The position numbers were made by a program, and so were the translations under genes. Under the pieces are notes generated by a model. That model was not told the origin of the DNA. It did not search any database and worked only from the letters and a program-made list of their open reading frames with translations. From Thalassoroseus pseudoceratinae (GTDB taxonomy: Bacteria > Planctomycetota > Planctomycetia > Planctomycetales > Planctomycetaceae), in assembly GCF_011634775.1 (NCBI RefSeq), contig NZ_JAALXT010000003.1, positions 1,041,067 through 1,105,066 on the forward strand: 64,000 nucleotides of DNA, in the 5' to 3' direction. Below, one piece after another: positions 17,735 through 26,679 of the stretch. Every line of letters begins with the position of its first letter. Positions within the stretch are counted from its first letter, which is position 1.

Positions 17735-18214
17735 ATGAATGCTGCAGCAAAACGGTTTTTCTCAGTTGACGAGGCGCAATCTCGATTGCCACTCGTCCGT
17801 TCGATCGTCTCCGACATCGTCGAACTCTACCGAGATATTCACGATCGCCAATCTCGTCTAACACGGGTTCTTGAGCTTCGAGGAGAATCAAACCGCGAAG
17901 TCGGCAGGCTCTACACCGAAGAACTTGAGCAGATGGAGCAGGAACTCGAAGACGACTTGTCTCGATTGGATTCCTTTGTCGAAGAACTGGAATCGTTGGG
18001 TGTCGAATTGAAAGACCCCTACGCCGGACTGGTCGACTTCCACACCTGGATCAACGGTCGTGAAGCTTGCTTGTGTTGGCAGCTGGGCGAGCCGGAAATT
18101 CAATATTGGCACGAAGTCGACGCTGGAATTGGTGGTCGCCAATCTCTCCAAGACGGCTCCGTTGACCCCGTGCACGACTTTACTGGTGGCGACTACTTCG
18201 ACGAAGTTCTCTGA
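17735..18214 (+). CDS. DUF2203 family protein
   Basis: The 159-residue protein starts with AKRFFSVDEAQSRLPLVR and carries a long central coiled-coil-like helix (EELEQMEQELEDDLSRLDSFVEELESLGVEL). A C-terminal WQLGEPEIQYWHE segment follows. These are the typical pieces of DUF2203, a family without a known function. The ATG at 17735 has an AGGGAG ribosome-binding site eight bases upstream, which decides the start over 17693. It sits between nuoI and nuoA, an insertion in the complex I block. Confidence 0.8.
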   Translation: MNAAAKRFFSVDEAQSRLPLVRSIVSDIVELYRDIHDRQSRLTRVLELRGESNREVGRLYTEELEQMEQELEDDLSRLDSFVEELESLGVELKDPYAGLVDFHTWINGREACLCWQLGEPEIQYWHEVDAGIGGRQSLQDGSVDPVHDFTGGDYFDEVL

Positions 18215-18331
18215 CGGGGAATTCGGTTCAGTGGAAATCGCTGGAAACCGGCCTCGTATGCTTGGTTGTCGAGACGCGATCGGTTAGACTTTTGCCGAAC
18301 GAAGATCAAACCAGTCGAACGGACACCACTC

Positions 18332-18901
18332 ATGACGAGCATTGTCGGTCATTTCTTCCTGTTCACGCTTGTGGCAATTGGCGGCTTGATCGTCCCACTT
18401 CTTATCGGACGACTCGTTCGGCCCAAACTGCCAACAGCCGAAAAAGATTCCATCTACGAGTGTGGTGAGCCAACCATCGGCTCGAGCTACATTCAGTTCG
18501 ATCTCCGCTTTTACGTCGTTGCGTTGCTGTTCATCATCTTCGATGTTGAAGTCGCCTTTTTCTTCCCCTGGGCCATGGTCTACGGCACCGCAACTCAATT
18601 GGCGGATCCCGCGTTGAGCGAACCCCAACGAGAAGTTCTGAGTCAAACGCTCCTGGGCGACGCGAACGCAACCGCCGTCGCTGCTGATACCGCACGTCAG
18701 TTGGCCTGGACTGGCTTCTTTGACATCCTTGTCTTCTTCAGTGTGCTGCTGGTTGGTTTCGCCTACGTGTGGAAGCGTGGCGATCTGGATTGGGTCCGTG
18801 CCGTCGCGGAGCAAGCGAAACAGGCAGCCGCTCGTCCACGCACTCCCCCGCCAGTCGAGGCTCCCGCCCCATCGCAACCGCGGGAACCAGTTGGCGTCTA
18901 A
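18332..18901 (+). CDS. nuoA: NADH-quinone oxidoreductase subunit A
   Basis: This membrane subunit of complex I has 189 residues and three predicted transmembrane helices: FFLFTLVAIGGLIVPLLIG, FYVVALLFIIFDVEVAFFF and a third around GFFDILVFFSVLLVGFAYV. The hallmark EKDSIYECGEP loop with its cysteine and the FDVE motif are present. The C-terminus is extended by about 35 residues that are rich in Pro and Ala (from RPRTPPPVE onwards), which is unusual for NuoA. The start at 18332 (MTSIVGHF) removes 22 unmatched residues. A terminator-like hairpin lies between it and nuoC. Confidence 0.95.
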   Translation: MTSIVGHFFLFTLVAIGGLIVPLLIGRLVRPKLPTAEKDSIYECGEPTIGSSYIQFDLRFYVVALLFIIFDVEVAFFFPWAMVYGTATQLADPALSEPQREVLSQTLLGDANATAVAADTARQLAWTGFFDILVFFSVLLVGFAYVWKRGDLDWVRAVAEQAKQAAARPRTPPPVEAPAPSQPREPVGV

Positions 18902-18924
18902 TTCTGATCGACCACCCCAAGTCT

Positions 18925-18949
18925 CCGCCGGTCAATCGCCGGCGGTTTT
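18925..18949 (+). terminator. Terminator-like GC hairpin between nuoA and nuoC
   Basis: CCGCCGG at 18925-18931 pairs perfectly with CCGGCGG at 18939-18945 around a seven-base loop, followed directly by TTTT. It has the form of a short rho-independent terminator but lies inside the nuo cluster, 24 bases past the nuoA stop. It could attenuate nuoC-nuoD expression, act as an RNA-processing or stability element, or mask ribosome access at the first nuoC start. Confidence 0.65.
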
Positions 18950-18964
18950 CGTATGAGAGTTGCC

Positions 18965-19498
18965 ATGTCGCCCCAAGAGATTTTCGACTCCCTCGTTCAA
19001 CAGTTCGGCGATTCCGTCATCACGAAACTTCACACGGAATCAATCGATCCTTGGATCGAAGTGTCGGCCAATTCCCTCGCGGAGGTTGCAACATTCCTCA
19101 AGACAGACTCGCGTCTGGGATTCGATCATCTCAACGATTTGACAGGCGTTGACTACTGCGAGCCGGACGAGAAAAAAGCCAAGAAGTTTGGTCACGATCC
19201 GCACGTGGAAGTCGTCTATCACCTGTCGAGCTACACCCACAAACACGCGATTGTCATCAAAGTCATTCTGCCCCGCTGGAAAGACGACAAACCCGGCCAA
19301 CTTCCGGAAGTTCCGACGGTGTCCGGTGTGTGGGCGATTGCCGACTGGCACGAACGTGAGTGCTTCGATCTCGTCGGCGTCAACTTCGTTGGCCACCCCA
19401 ACCTCCGTCGCATCCTCTGTGCCGAAGACTGGGTCGGCCATGCCCTGCGAAAAGACTACGAGTTCCCACTGGAATACCACGGGATTCGCGGGAAGTAA
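18965..19498 (+). CDS. nuoC: NADH-quinone oxidoreductase subunit C
   Basis: This 177-residue protein is the 30-kDa-type peripheral subunit of complex I. Family signatures are LNDLTGVDY, YHLSSYTHKHAIVIKV, WHERECFDLVGVNFVGHPNLRRIL and the terminal PLEYHGIRGK. Two starts are possible: ATG at 18953 lies just after a hairpin and has no ribosome-binding site, while ATG at 18965 follows GAGAG at a suitable distance and is chosen. NuoB, normally encoded between nuoA and nuoC, is absent here. The downstream neighbour is a GIY-YIG-like gene, not nuoD. Confidence 0.93.
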   Translation: MSPQEIFDSLVQQFGDSVITKLHTESIDPWIEVSANSLAEVATFLKTDSRLGFDHLNDLTGVDYCEPDEKKAKKFGHDPHVEVVYHLSSYTHKHAIVIKVILPRWKDDKPGQLPEVPTVSGVWAIADWHERECFDLVGVNFVGHPNLRRILCAEDWVGHALRKDYEFPLEYHGIRGK

Positions 19499-19564
19499 GG
19501 GCAGTGTGAGATCACTTGTGCACAACATTGTAATAGGACGTGCGGAAGTGATCGAGGGGCGAAA

Positions 19565-19855
19565 ATGAAAGTCATTTTCAAGATTACTTACCCAAACGGC
19601 AAAATTTACGTCGGCAAAGATTTGACTGGAACCTTGACCTATTTTGGCAGCGTGAATAGTTCTCTCGTAGCAGCTGATTTTTCAGATGCCGAACAACGTG
19701 ATTTCACGGTTCGCAAGGAGATTCTTTGGTCTTCCGAAACTGCTTCAGATCAAGAAGCGAGCAGACGAGAAGTCGAATTGATCAGAAACTTACGCTCAAA
19801 TGACCCAACCATTGGATATAACCGTTGGCCAAAGTTCGCCGATTGTGGTGGCTAA
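19565..19855 (+). CDS. GIY-YIG-like small protein inserted between nuoC and nuoD
   Basis: The 96-residue product resembles the GIY-YIG nuclease fold. VIF at residues 3-5 stands in place of GIY, followed by KITYPNGKIYVGKD with YVG at 15-17 in place of YIG. A possible catalytic Arg lies in FTVRKEILW and a Glu in REVELIRNL. It is shorter than restriction- or repair-linked members and resembles the stand-alone bacterial proteins annotated as GIY-YIG family. It interrupts the nuo cluster and is followed within four bases by a 10-bp inverted-repeat element. Nuclease activity is not certain because the first motif is altered. Confidence 0.65.
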   Translation: MKVIFKITYPNGKIYVGKDLTGTLTYFGSVNSSLVAADFSDAEQRDFTVRKEILWSSETASDQEASRREVELIRNLRSNDPTIGYNRWPKFADCGG

Positions 19856-19858
19856 GTT

Positions 19859-19950
19859 GTAGGTCAGGTTGCGCCTGATGTCCTGTTGCTGGCCCCTAGA
19901 TTTCAAAATCCGTCATCCCCCAAAAATTTGTTGGGCATTGCCTGACCTAC
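19859..19950. repeat. Small element bounded by 10-bp inverted repeats
   Basis: GTAGGTCAGG at 19859-19868 and its exact reverse complement CCTGACCTAC at 19941-19950 bound a 92-bp segment. The element begins four bases after the GIY-YIG gene and ends 25 bases before nuoD. Its shape is that of a REP- or MITE-like mobile repeat, or a transcribed stem-loop. Copy number elsewhere in the genome is unknown. Confidence 0.6.
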
Positions 19951-19975
19951 TGATTGATAATACGGACCACACACC

Positions 19976-21253
19976 ATGAGCATGGCGATCGAAGATCCTC
20001 GGGTAGTTGAGTTTGACGTTCATACCGACGAGATGTTGGTGAACATGGGCCCGCAGCACCCGAGTACGCACGGCGTGCTGCGGTTGCTGTTGCGGACCGA
20101 TGGTGAAGTCGTTCGTGAAGTCACGCCACACATCGGCTATCTGCATCGCTGTGCCGAGAAGATCGGTGAGAATCTCACGCCGGTTCAATACATCCCGTAT
20201 ACGGACCGCATGGACTATCTCGCCGCGATGAACATGAATCTCGGCTGGGCGCTCACGGCGGAAAAACTTCTCAAAATGGAAGTTCCCGAGCGAGCGATGA
20301 CCTTGCGAGTCATCATCGCCGAACTCGGCCGGATCGCGAGCCACTTGGTTGCGATGGGAGCTTATGGCCTCGACTTAGGATCATTTAGCCCGTTCCTGTA
20401 CGCCTTCCGCGAACGTGAAATCATTCTTGATTTGTTCGAAGAAGTCTGCGGTGCGCGACTGACTTACAGTTACATCACAATTGGTGGGGCAACTCACGAT
20501 CTGCCAGAGACCATTACGATCCCGCCAGGCTTGGCGTCGATCACCTCGTCGGATCGTGGTCTTCGCAAGAAATGGCCGGTTCTCAAAGAAGGCGCGTCTG
20601 CCCAACTCGCATGGACGGATGCCGTTCTGATCTTCTTGGAATGGCTGGAGAAGCGAATCCAAGAGTACCATGCCTTGCTGACGCGAAATGCGATCTTCAT
20701 CAAACGGACAGCCGCCATCGGAACACTGAGTCGCGAAGAGGCGATTGATTACGGGTGCACGGGCCCGGTGTTGCGGGGCAGTGGAGTCGACCACGACTTG
20801 CGACGCGATGGCGAACCGATCTACACACGGATGTATGAGGGATACGACTTCAAAGTCCCGTTTGCGCCATTCAACGATGCCCCACCGGAAGCCGAACTTG
20901 GTGACAACTGGTGTCGGTTCTACGTGCGAATGCTAGAAGTCGTCGAGTCAATCGGACTCGTCCGACAAGCCATCGAGAAATATCCGTCGACAGAAGGCAC
21001 GTTCCGAGTCGCTCACAAATTCAGTACGAAGCTGCCAAAGGACGAGTGCTATCTCGAAACCGAGTGCCCACGCGGTCAGATGGGCTTCTATGTCGTCGGC
21101 AACGGTGAAGCCGAGCCACTTCGCGTGCGAGCCAAAAGTTCTTCATTCTGCAACCTTGCAGTGACGGGACTGCTTAGCCCCGGAACACTCATCGCGGACA
21201 TTCCGTCAATTGTTGGGTCTCTGGATGTCGTGATGGGCGAGATTGATCGATAG
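19976..21253 (+). CDS. nuoD: NADH-quinone oxidoreductase subunit D
   Basis: The 425-residue 49-kDa-type subunit of complex I, which with NuoB forms the quinone-binding cavity. Signatures are NMGPQHPSTHGVLRLLL, HIGYLHRCAEKIGE and PYTDRMDYLAAM near the N-terminus, RGSGVDHDLRR in the middle, and a C-terminal PSIVGSLDVVMGEIDR. Length is about 20 residues over many homologues because of an N-terminal extension. The ATG at 19976 lies just downstream of the inverted-repeat element. It is the last nuo gene of the block; a hairpin follows the stop. Confidence 0.96.
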   Translation: MSMAIEDPRVVEFDVHTDEMLVNMGPQHPSTHGVLRLLLRTDGEVVREVTPHIGYLHRCAEKIGENLTPVQYIPYTDRMDYLAAMNMNLGWALTAEKLLKMEVPERAMTLRVIIAELGRIASHLVAMGAYGLDLGSFSPFLYAFREREIILDLFEEVCGARLTYSYITIGGATHDLPETITIPPGLASITSSDRGLRKKWPVLKEGASAQLAWTDAVLIFLEWLEKRIQEYHALLTRNAIFIKRTAAIGTLSREEAIDYGCTGPVLRGSGVDHDLRRDGEPIYTRMYEGYDFKVPFAPFNDAPPEAELGDNWCRFYVRMLEVVESIGLVRQAIEKYPSTEGTFRVAHKFSTKLPKDECYLETECPRGQMGFYVVGNGEAEPLRVRAKSSSFCNLAVTGLLSPGTLIADIPSIVGSLDVVMGEIDR

Positions 21254-21285
21254 GGCGTCAGCACAACCGAGAGGCCCGCTCAAGG

Positions 21286-21312
21286 ATGAGGTGATGGAAT
21301 TCGTCACCTCAT
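21286..21312. terminator. Hairpin between convergent nuoD and PP2C gene
   Basis: ATGAGGTGA at 21286-21294 pairs perfectly with TCACCTCAT at 21304-21312 around a nine-base loop. The 3' arm overlaps the stop codon of the minus-strand phosphatase gene. There is no clear T-tract, so it is a probable bidirectional transcript end, not a textbook terminator. Confidence 0.5.
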
Positions 21313-22253
21313 TCGAATTCTTCAGTGGTGGCGTTTTCAGCATCGGCTGTTGAAGGTTGGTGGTACTCACCGATGACCACCGTCACGTTGTCTTCACCGC
21401 CGGCTTCCAATGCGAGATCGATTAAACTCTGCACCGCTTGATCCGGCGACTGGCGATCATCAATCACGGCTGCGATTTCGTGATCTGGCAGCATGTCAGT
21501 CAATCCATCAGTGCAAAGCAGCAGCAAATCGCCGTCGCGAAGTGTCACGTGGTGAATCTCTGCAACCGCCCCTTCGCTCGATCCGCCTAGACAATTCACA
21601 AGAATGTGGGAGAACTGATCGGCTTCTGGGGTGTCGGGTTCCATGACTCCTCGTTCGATCAACTGTTCCGCAAGGGTATGATCACGGGTAAGCCGCAGCA
21701 GTTCGTGGTCCCGAAAAACGTAAGCCCGCGAGTCTCCGATATTCCCAACAAAGACCTCCATCCCCAGGCTGTAGGCGGCAACGAAGGTTGTTCCCATTCC
21801 TTCTAGGTCTGGGTCCGCGTTGACCATCTCGCGGAGAAAATGGTCCATCAACTTTCCATACGTCTGAAGTTTGGACTCAAGCTCAAGTGACTCATGCTTG
21901 CCATGAATCATTGGCCATTTGAGTTCCGTTGCTCCAATCTGCCAGGCGACCTCAATCGCGGCTTGGCTAGCAATTTCACCAGCCGCATACCCCCCCATGC
22001 CATCGGCAACCACGAAGACGTAGGCCTCGTCGTTCGCTGCCGGAAGCGAATCAGCGTTCAAGCTTGTCAATAAGACATCGCGAGTCCGTCGTCGGCGAAC
22101 AATCGCGAAGTTATCTTCGTTTGTTCGCCGGACGCGACCGGGATGACTCGCGCCTGCGTAAGACACTTCGACAGGTTCCGGTCGCGTGCCGAATAGACGG
22201 CGAAAGTAGGGAATACCGAAGTTGGATTCGCTGCCTGTGTCTCGCTCTTCCAT
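21309..22253 (-). CDS. PP2C-family serine/threonine protein phosphatase
   Basis: This 314-residue protein has the bacterial PP2C (PPM) phosphatase motifs in order: GASHPGRVRRTNEDNF, VVADGMGGYAAGEIAS, GTTFVAA, VGNIGDSRAYVF, LTRDHTLAEQL, LLLCTDGLTDML and GGEDNVTVVIGEY. The metal-binding aspartates of each motif are present, so the enzyme should be active. It presumably opposes Hanks-type kinases, which are numerous in planctomycetes; one is encoded at 58-60 kb. Start at 22253 (MEERDTGSES) drops 35 unmatched residues. No membrane segment is seen, so it is cytoplasmic. Confidence 0.92.
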   Translation of the reverse strand: MEERDTGSESNFGIPYFRRLFGTRPEPVEVSYAGASHPGRVRRTNEDNFAIVRRRRTRDVLLTSLNADSLPAANDEAYVFVVADGMGGYAAGEIASQAAIEVAWQIGATELKWPMIHGKHESLELESKLQTYGKLMDHFLREMVNADPDLEGMGTTFVAAYSLGMEVFVGNIGDSRAYVFRDHELLRLTRDHTLAEQLIERGVMEPDTPEADQFSHILVNCLGGSSEGAVAEIHHVTLRDGDLLLLCTDGLTDMLPDHEIAAVIDDRQSPDQAVQSLIDLALEAGGEDNVTVVIGEYHQPSTADAENATTEEFE

Positions 22254-22324
22254 CAGAAATCGCTTTCGCCAACGGGGGTCAGAGACAATATGGAACAACG
22301 CAGGACCACGAATTTTTATCTCAG

Positions 22325-23590
22325 TCAGCTGGCATCTTGGTTGCGCTCGCCAATGCAATAGAGACGACGCGTTGACCGAATGAAGATTTGCCCGTCACTT
22401 GGGGTCGGCGTGGAGCGAAAGACCTCTTCGGCGGCCGGTTTCAGCAGGTTCTCGGTGACGATTTCCATTTGCGGCCCGGGTTTCACTGCGACGGTTCGAC
22501 CATCTTCACTAAGGAAAAACGCGAGTCCCTGGTAAGCCAGTGGAGCCGCGGAGTAATTGCCACCGAGTCGTCCACGCCAGAGATTCTTTCCATTGTCCGA
22601 GTTGTAGCTCGACAGGATTCCCGCCATGTTTGCGACCAGCATTTGACCATCCAGTACGATCGGCGAAGGCAAGTCACGCCCCCGCAACCGTGGTGTATGC
22701 CAAACACGGTGCGTCGCGGTTACGTCGCCTCGCCCACCAGGACGGATCGCGAAGGCATCGCCCCCTCGACCGCAGATCACATGCAGCAGACCGTTGGCTC
22801 CCGGTGTCACCATCGGCGTGCCACGACCGTTGTAGCCTCGACAGAACCAGAGTTCGTTTCCGGTGTCCGGGTCGTAACCACGCACACCCAGATGTCCGTT
22901 GAGAACAAGTTCTTTTTTCCCTTTGACATCAACCAACACGGGAGTGCTCCATCCCCGGTAATTTTCCCGTTTCGTTCGCCAGACTTGATCGCCAGTTTCC
23001 TGATCGAAGGCTGCGATCGCGGCATTGACGTCGGCATCACAGTTCTGAATCACCAGGTTCTTGTACAGGATCGGACTCGCTGCCGTTCCCCATGGCCCTT
23101 CGAAGTTACCGAGTTTCTGATTCCAAACGAGATCACCGTCGGTCGTGTAACAGAACAACCCGCCGCCGTGACCGAAAAACGCGTAAACGTACTTTCCATT
23201 CGTCGCGCAGGTTGCCGAGGCCCAGCCAGTCATCTTGTGAGTTGGCTCCGGGCGCCCCGTCCAAGCCGTCTTTTGCCAGAGAATTCGGCCGTCGTTGCGA
23301 TTGACGCAGAACACAACACGCTCTTCGCCACGACGCAGCGAAGCCGTCATATAAATACGTTCTCCCCAAATCGTGGGGCATGATTGGCCTTCGCCGGGCA
23401 GGGGGGTGCTCCAAGCCACATCGGCGGTTCCCCATTCCGTCGGCAGTCCTGTTTCCCGAGCGTGTCCATCGCCTTGCGGACCCCGGTAGGATGGCCAATT
23501 CTCTTCCGCACTTCCGATCTGCACCAAACTCACGGCAAACAGTATCAATCCGGAAAATAGAGAGATTGGGTTGGGGTGTTTCAAGATCAT
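22325..23590 (-). CDS. Exported PQQ-like beta-propeller protein
   Basis: The 421-residue protein has a signal peptide (FSGLILFAVSLVQIGSA) and beta-propeller repeats of the pyrrolo-quinoline-quinone type, seen as WPSYRGPQGDGHARE, DGRILWQKT, DGDLVWNQKL, TGDQVWRTK, TGNELWFC and NGKNLWRG. Related planctomycete proteins are usually annotated as outer membrane biogenesis protein BamB or PQQ-binding-like repeat protein. Catalytic residues of quinoprotein alcohol dehydrogenases are not evident, so a structural or binding role is likely. The start at 23590 (MILKHPN) gives a normal signal peptide. It lies 71 bp upstream of the PP2C gene on the same strand. Confidence 0.82.
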   Translation of the reverse strand: MILKHPNPISLFSGLILFAVSLVQIGSAEENWPSYRGPQGDGHARETGLPTEWGTADVAWSTPLPGEGQSCPTIWGERIYMTASLRRGEERVVFCVNRNDGRILWQKTAWTGRPEPTHKMTGWASATCATNGKYVYAFFGHGGGLFCYTTDGDLVWNQKLGNFEGPWGTAASPILYKNLVIQNCDADVNAAIAAFDQETGDQVWRTKRENYRGWSTPVLVDVKGKKELVLNGHLGVRGYDPDTGNELWFCRGYNGRGTPMVTPGANGLLHVICGRGGDAFAIRPGGRGDVTATHRVWHTPRLRGRDLPSPIVLDGQMLVANMAGILSSYNSDNGKNLWRGRLGGNYSAAPLAYQGLAFFLSEDGRTVAVKPGPQMEIVTENLLKPAAEEVFRSTPTPSDGQIFIRSTRRLYCIGERNQDAS

Positions 23591-23823
23591 GGTTGGCTCG
23601 CATGGGGGAGGGAGGAACATTACCTGGCCAGCCGCAAAACGCGAACGTTTGCGGTGTTCAACAACTTATCACAAACTCTTTCCGGATCGCAAATCTCTGG
23701 ACGGTTTCCTTGTTCTAACGGGGTTGCTAGGATCTAGAGCAAACCCCTCGGATATGGATCTCATTGCGAGTGGGTTCTCATTCATCTTGGATGTTTGTCC
23801 GACTTGGCAAGCAGGAGTTATGC

Positions 23824-26616
23824 ATGCGACGGCCCGCGTTGAGCATCTTGACCGCGACCTATTTTGGAATCGGATTGTCCTTTCTTATGAATCTCGACGA
23901 ACCGGCATCGGCTGCCGAAAGTCCCTCGAAATCGACCGCTTCATCACAGCCAGCCTCGAAGCTTGAGTTGGTCACTTCCATCGAAGGGATTGACGAGTAC
24001 AAATTGCCCAACGGCGTGCGGGTGCTGCTGTTTCCGGATTCGTCCAAACCAACCGTCACCGTCGCCATGACGGTGTTCGTTGGATCGCGACATGAAGGCT
24101 ACGGCGAAGCGGGAATGGCTCACCTTTTGGAACACATGTTGTTCAAGGGAACGCCAACCCATCCTGACATTCCCAAAATCCTGACCGAACGCGGCGCTGT
24201 CTTCAACGGCACTACTTGGCTCGATCGGACAAACTATTACGAAACGCTCCCGGCGGTCGGCGATAACCTAGAATTCGCCATTCGGCTGGAAGCCGATCGG
24301 ATGGTCAATAGCTTTGTCAAAGATGAAGACCTGCAATCCGAAATGTCGGTCGTGCGGAATGAGTTCGAACGCGGCGAAAACAATCCATCACGCGTCCTGT
24401 CACAGAAAATGACCGCCGCCGCTTTCGAGTGGCATAATTATGGTCAATCGACAATCGGAAACCGAGCGGACATCGAACGGGTGCCGATCGAAAACCTTCA
24501 GGCGTTCTACCGAAAGTATTACCAACCCGACAACGTCATGCTGGTGATCGCTGGCAAGTTCGATTCCGACGAAGCTCTGAGCCTATCGCAGAAGTACTTT
24601 GGTTCGATTCCGAAGCCGGAACGCGATTTGGATAACACCTACACGGAAGAGCCAGCCCAAGACGGCGAACGTTTGGTGACATTGCGTCGTGTCGGGGAAG
24701 TTGGAATCGCTGGGGTGATGTACCATATTCCGTCTGGAGGGCATCCGGATTATCCGGCGATCGACATCCTCGAAGGAATCATGACGCAATCGCCATCGGG
24801 AAGGCTCTACAAATCGCTCGTGGAAACACAACGGGCTGCGTCGGTGAGTGGAGCGGCTTACGCACTGCATGATCCGGGCATTCTCCGGTTCATGGCGGAA
24901 GCCGCCGAAGGGAATGAGCCCGATGCCATCCTGCAAGTCATGCTCGACACTATTGACGAAGTACGGGAAAATGGTGTGACCGAGGAAGAGGTCGACCGTA
25001 TCCGTCAGAAATTCCTCAAGTACCGCGAACAGACGGCACGAGACACGCAGCGGTTGGCGATTCAGCTCTCGGAATGGGCGGCAATGGGTGACTGGCGGCT
25101 CTACTTTATCTATCGCGATCGGCTGGAAAAAGTGACCGCCGAGGATGTGAACCGCGTCGCAAAAACTTATCTCGAACGCAACAACCGAACCGTGGGACTT
25201 TTCATTCCCACAGAGGCCGCACAACGAGTGTCAGTGCCACCGACGCCAGACCTCGCTGAGATGATCGGCGATTACAAAGGACGAGAAGTCGTCTCGGCTG
25301 GTGAGGTCTTCGATACTTCGCCGGAGAACATCGAACAGCGAACCCGACGTTTGACGATCGGCGATGATTTGAAGGTGGCCTTGTTGCCGAAGAAGACGCG
25401 AGGGGAAGCCGTGCGGCTTCGGCTAACGCTACGGTACGGCAATGCGAAGAACCTCAGTGGAAAGGTCAAAGCGTGTGAGCTCCTTCCGACCTTGATGCTT
25501 CGTGGGACCAAAGAGCTGACTCGGCAACAGATTCAGGACAAGCTCGATCAATACGTGTCGTCAATCGCCGCCTCTGGCGACGCCGGTACGATTACCGTCC
25601 GCGTTGAAACGGATTGCAAGCGGTTGCCAAAAGTGTTGGATTTGCTGCGTCAGGTCCTTCGCGAACCGACACTTCCGGAAAGCGAACTCAAGCTCATCCT
25701 GCAGGCACAGATCGCTGGTTACGAAAAACAACTCAACGATCCGCAATCACTATCCACGAATGCCGTTCGTCGCCACATCACACCTTGGCCGAGCGATGAC
25801 CCTCGTTACATTCCAACGCCGAAAGAACAACTCGCAAGGCTGAAGGAAGTCACGCGAAATCAGATTCGCGAGTTGTACGACGAGTATCTGGGAGCGAATC
25901 ATGGTGAATTGGCGATCGTTGGAGACTTCGAACCCGATGAAACGCTCGCCACGATGATGCAGATCCTCGACGGCTGGAATGCGAAACAGGACTATGAACG
26001 CCTTGAGTCGCGTGTTGCGGATTCGATCGCTGGCGGGTACGAGGAAATCCTAACACCGGACAAAGCCAACGCCGTTTACTTCAGCGGACTCGCCATTCCA
26101 ATGGCCGATGATCACCCCGATTACCCGGCGATGGTTTTGGCGAACTTCATTCTGGGCGGCGGTTCACTTTCGTCCCGTTTGGCTGATCGTGTACGGCAGA
26201 AAGAAGGACTCTCCTACGGTGTCGGTTCCGGCTTCAATGCCTCCGATCTGGATAAACGGGCGGCTTTTTACACGTATGCGATCTATAATCCGGAGAACCT
26301 GGAAAAGGTCAAAATTGCCATTCGTGAGGAGATCGAAAAGTTCATCCAAGACGGAGTCACCGAGAAGGAGTTGCAGGCGGCTCAGCAAGGTTATCTTCAG
26401 AAGCAAGATGTGAGCCGTAGCAGTGATGCCAACTTGGCCGCATTGCTAGCGGCGACCGCTCAAGCCGGACGGACAATGGAGTACTACTCGAAGCAGGAAG
26501 AGTCGATCGAAGCCGTCACGGTTGAGGATGTACGCTCGACATTCAAGAAATACGTGTCCCCCGAAAAATTGTTTACCGCCGTTGCGGGAGACTTCAAGAA
26601 AGACTCTGACAAGTAA
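23824..26616 (+). CDS. M16-family zinc metallopeptidase, two-domain
   Basis: This 930-residue exported protein contains two M16 (pitrilysin/processing peptidase) halves. The first, after a signal sequence ending near ASAAE, has the inverted zinc motif H100-L-L-E-H104 and a distal glutamate in VRNEFERGENN. The second half, from about 520, has lost HxxEH (ACELLPTLML occupies that place), as is normal for the inactive partner half. It retains the GGGSLSSRLADRVRQKEGLSYGVG segment typical of the second-half substrate-binding Arg/Tyr region. AGGAG six bases before the ATG at 23824 decides the start. Likely a periplasmic oligopeptidase. Confidence 0.9.
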   Translation: MRRPALSILTATYFGIGLSFLMNLDEPASAAESPSKSTASSQPASKLELVTSIEGIDEYKLPNGVRVLLFPDSSKPTVTVAMTVFVGSRHEGYGEAGMAHLLEHMLFKGTPTHPDIPKILTERGAVFNGTTWLDRTNYYETLPAVGDNLEFAIRLEADRMVNSFVKDEDLQSEMSVVRNEFERGENNPSRVLSQKMTAAAFEWHNYGQSTIGNRADIERVPIENLQAFYRKYYQPDNVMLVIAGKFDSDEALSLSQKYFGSIPKPERDLDNTYTEEPAQDGERLVTLRRVGEVGIAGVMYHIPSGGHPDYPAIDILEGIMTQSPSGRLYKSLVETQRAASVSGAAYALHDPGILRFMAEAAEGNEPDAILQVMLDTIDEVRENGVTEEEVDRIRQKFLKYREQTARDTQRLAIQLSEWAAMGDWRLYFIYRDRLEKVTAEDVNRVAKTYLERNNRTVGLFIPTEAAQRVSVPPTPDLAEMIGDYKGREVVSAGEVFDTSPENIEQRTRRLTIGDDLKVALLPKKTRGEAVRLRLTLRYGNAKNLSGKVKACELLPTLMLRGTKELTRQQIQDKLDQYVSSIAASGDAGTITVRVETDCKRLPKVLDLLRQVLREPTLPESELKLILQAQIAGYEKQLNDPQSLSTNAVRRHITPWPSDDPRYIPTPKEQLARLKEVTRNQIRELYDEYLGANHGELAIVGDFEPDETLATMMQILDGWNAKQDYERLESRVADSIAGGYEEILTPDKANAVYFSGLAIPMADDHPDYPAMVLANFILGGGSLSSRLADRVRQKEGLSYGVGSGFNASDLDKRAAFYTYAIYNPENLEKVKIAIREEIEKFIQDGVTEKELQAAQQGYLQKQDVSRSSDANLAALLAATAQAGRTMEYYSKQEESIEAVTVEDVRSTFKKYVSPEKLFTAVAGDFKKDSDK

Positions 26617-26619
26617 ACC

Positions 26620-26639
26620 GGTCACCGATTGCGGTGACC
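26620..26639. terminator. Hairpin after the M16 peptidase gene
   Basis: GGTCACCG at 26620-26627 pairs perfectly with CGGTGACC at 26632-26639 around a four-base loop, three bases after the peptidase stop. No T-tract follows, so termination, if any, is partial; ispG starts 40 bases later on the same strand. Confidence 0.45.
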
Positions 26640-26679
26640 TCGATCATCAACACCAACACATGCGATAAAGGTTTTCCCT

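Noticed and set aside
19565..19855. Transposase or homing endonuclease call for the GIY-YIG-like gene
   Set aside because: The protein is too short, lacks a DNA-binding extension, and no target duplication was seen; kept as a GIY-YIG-like protein only.
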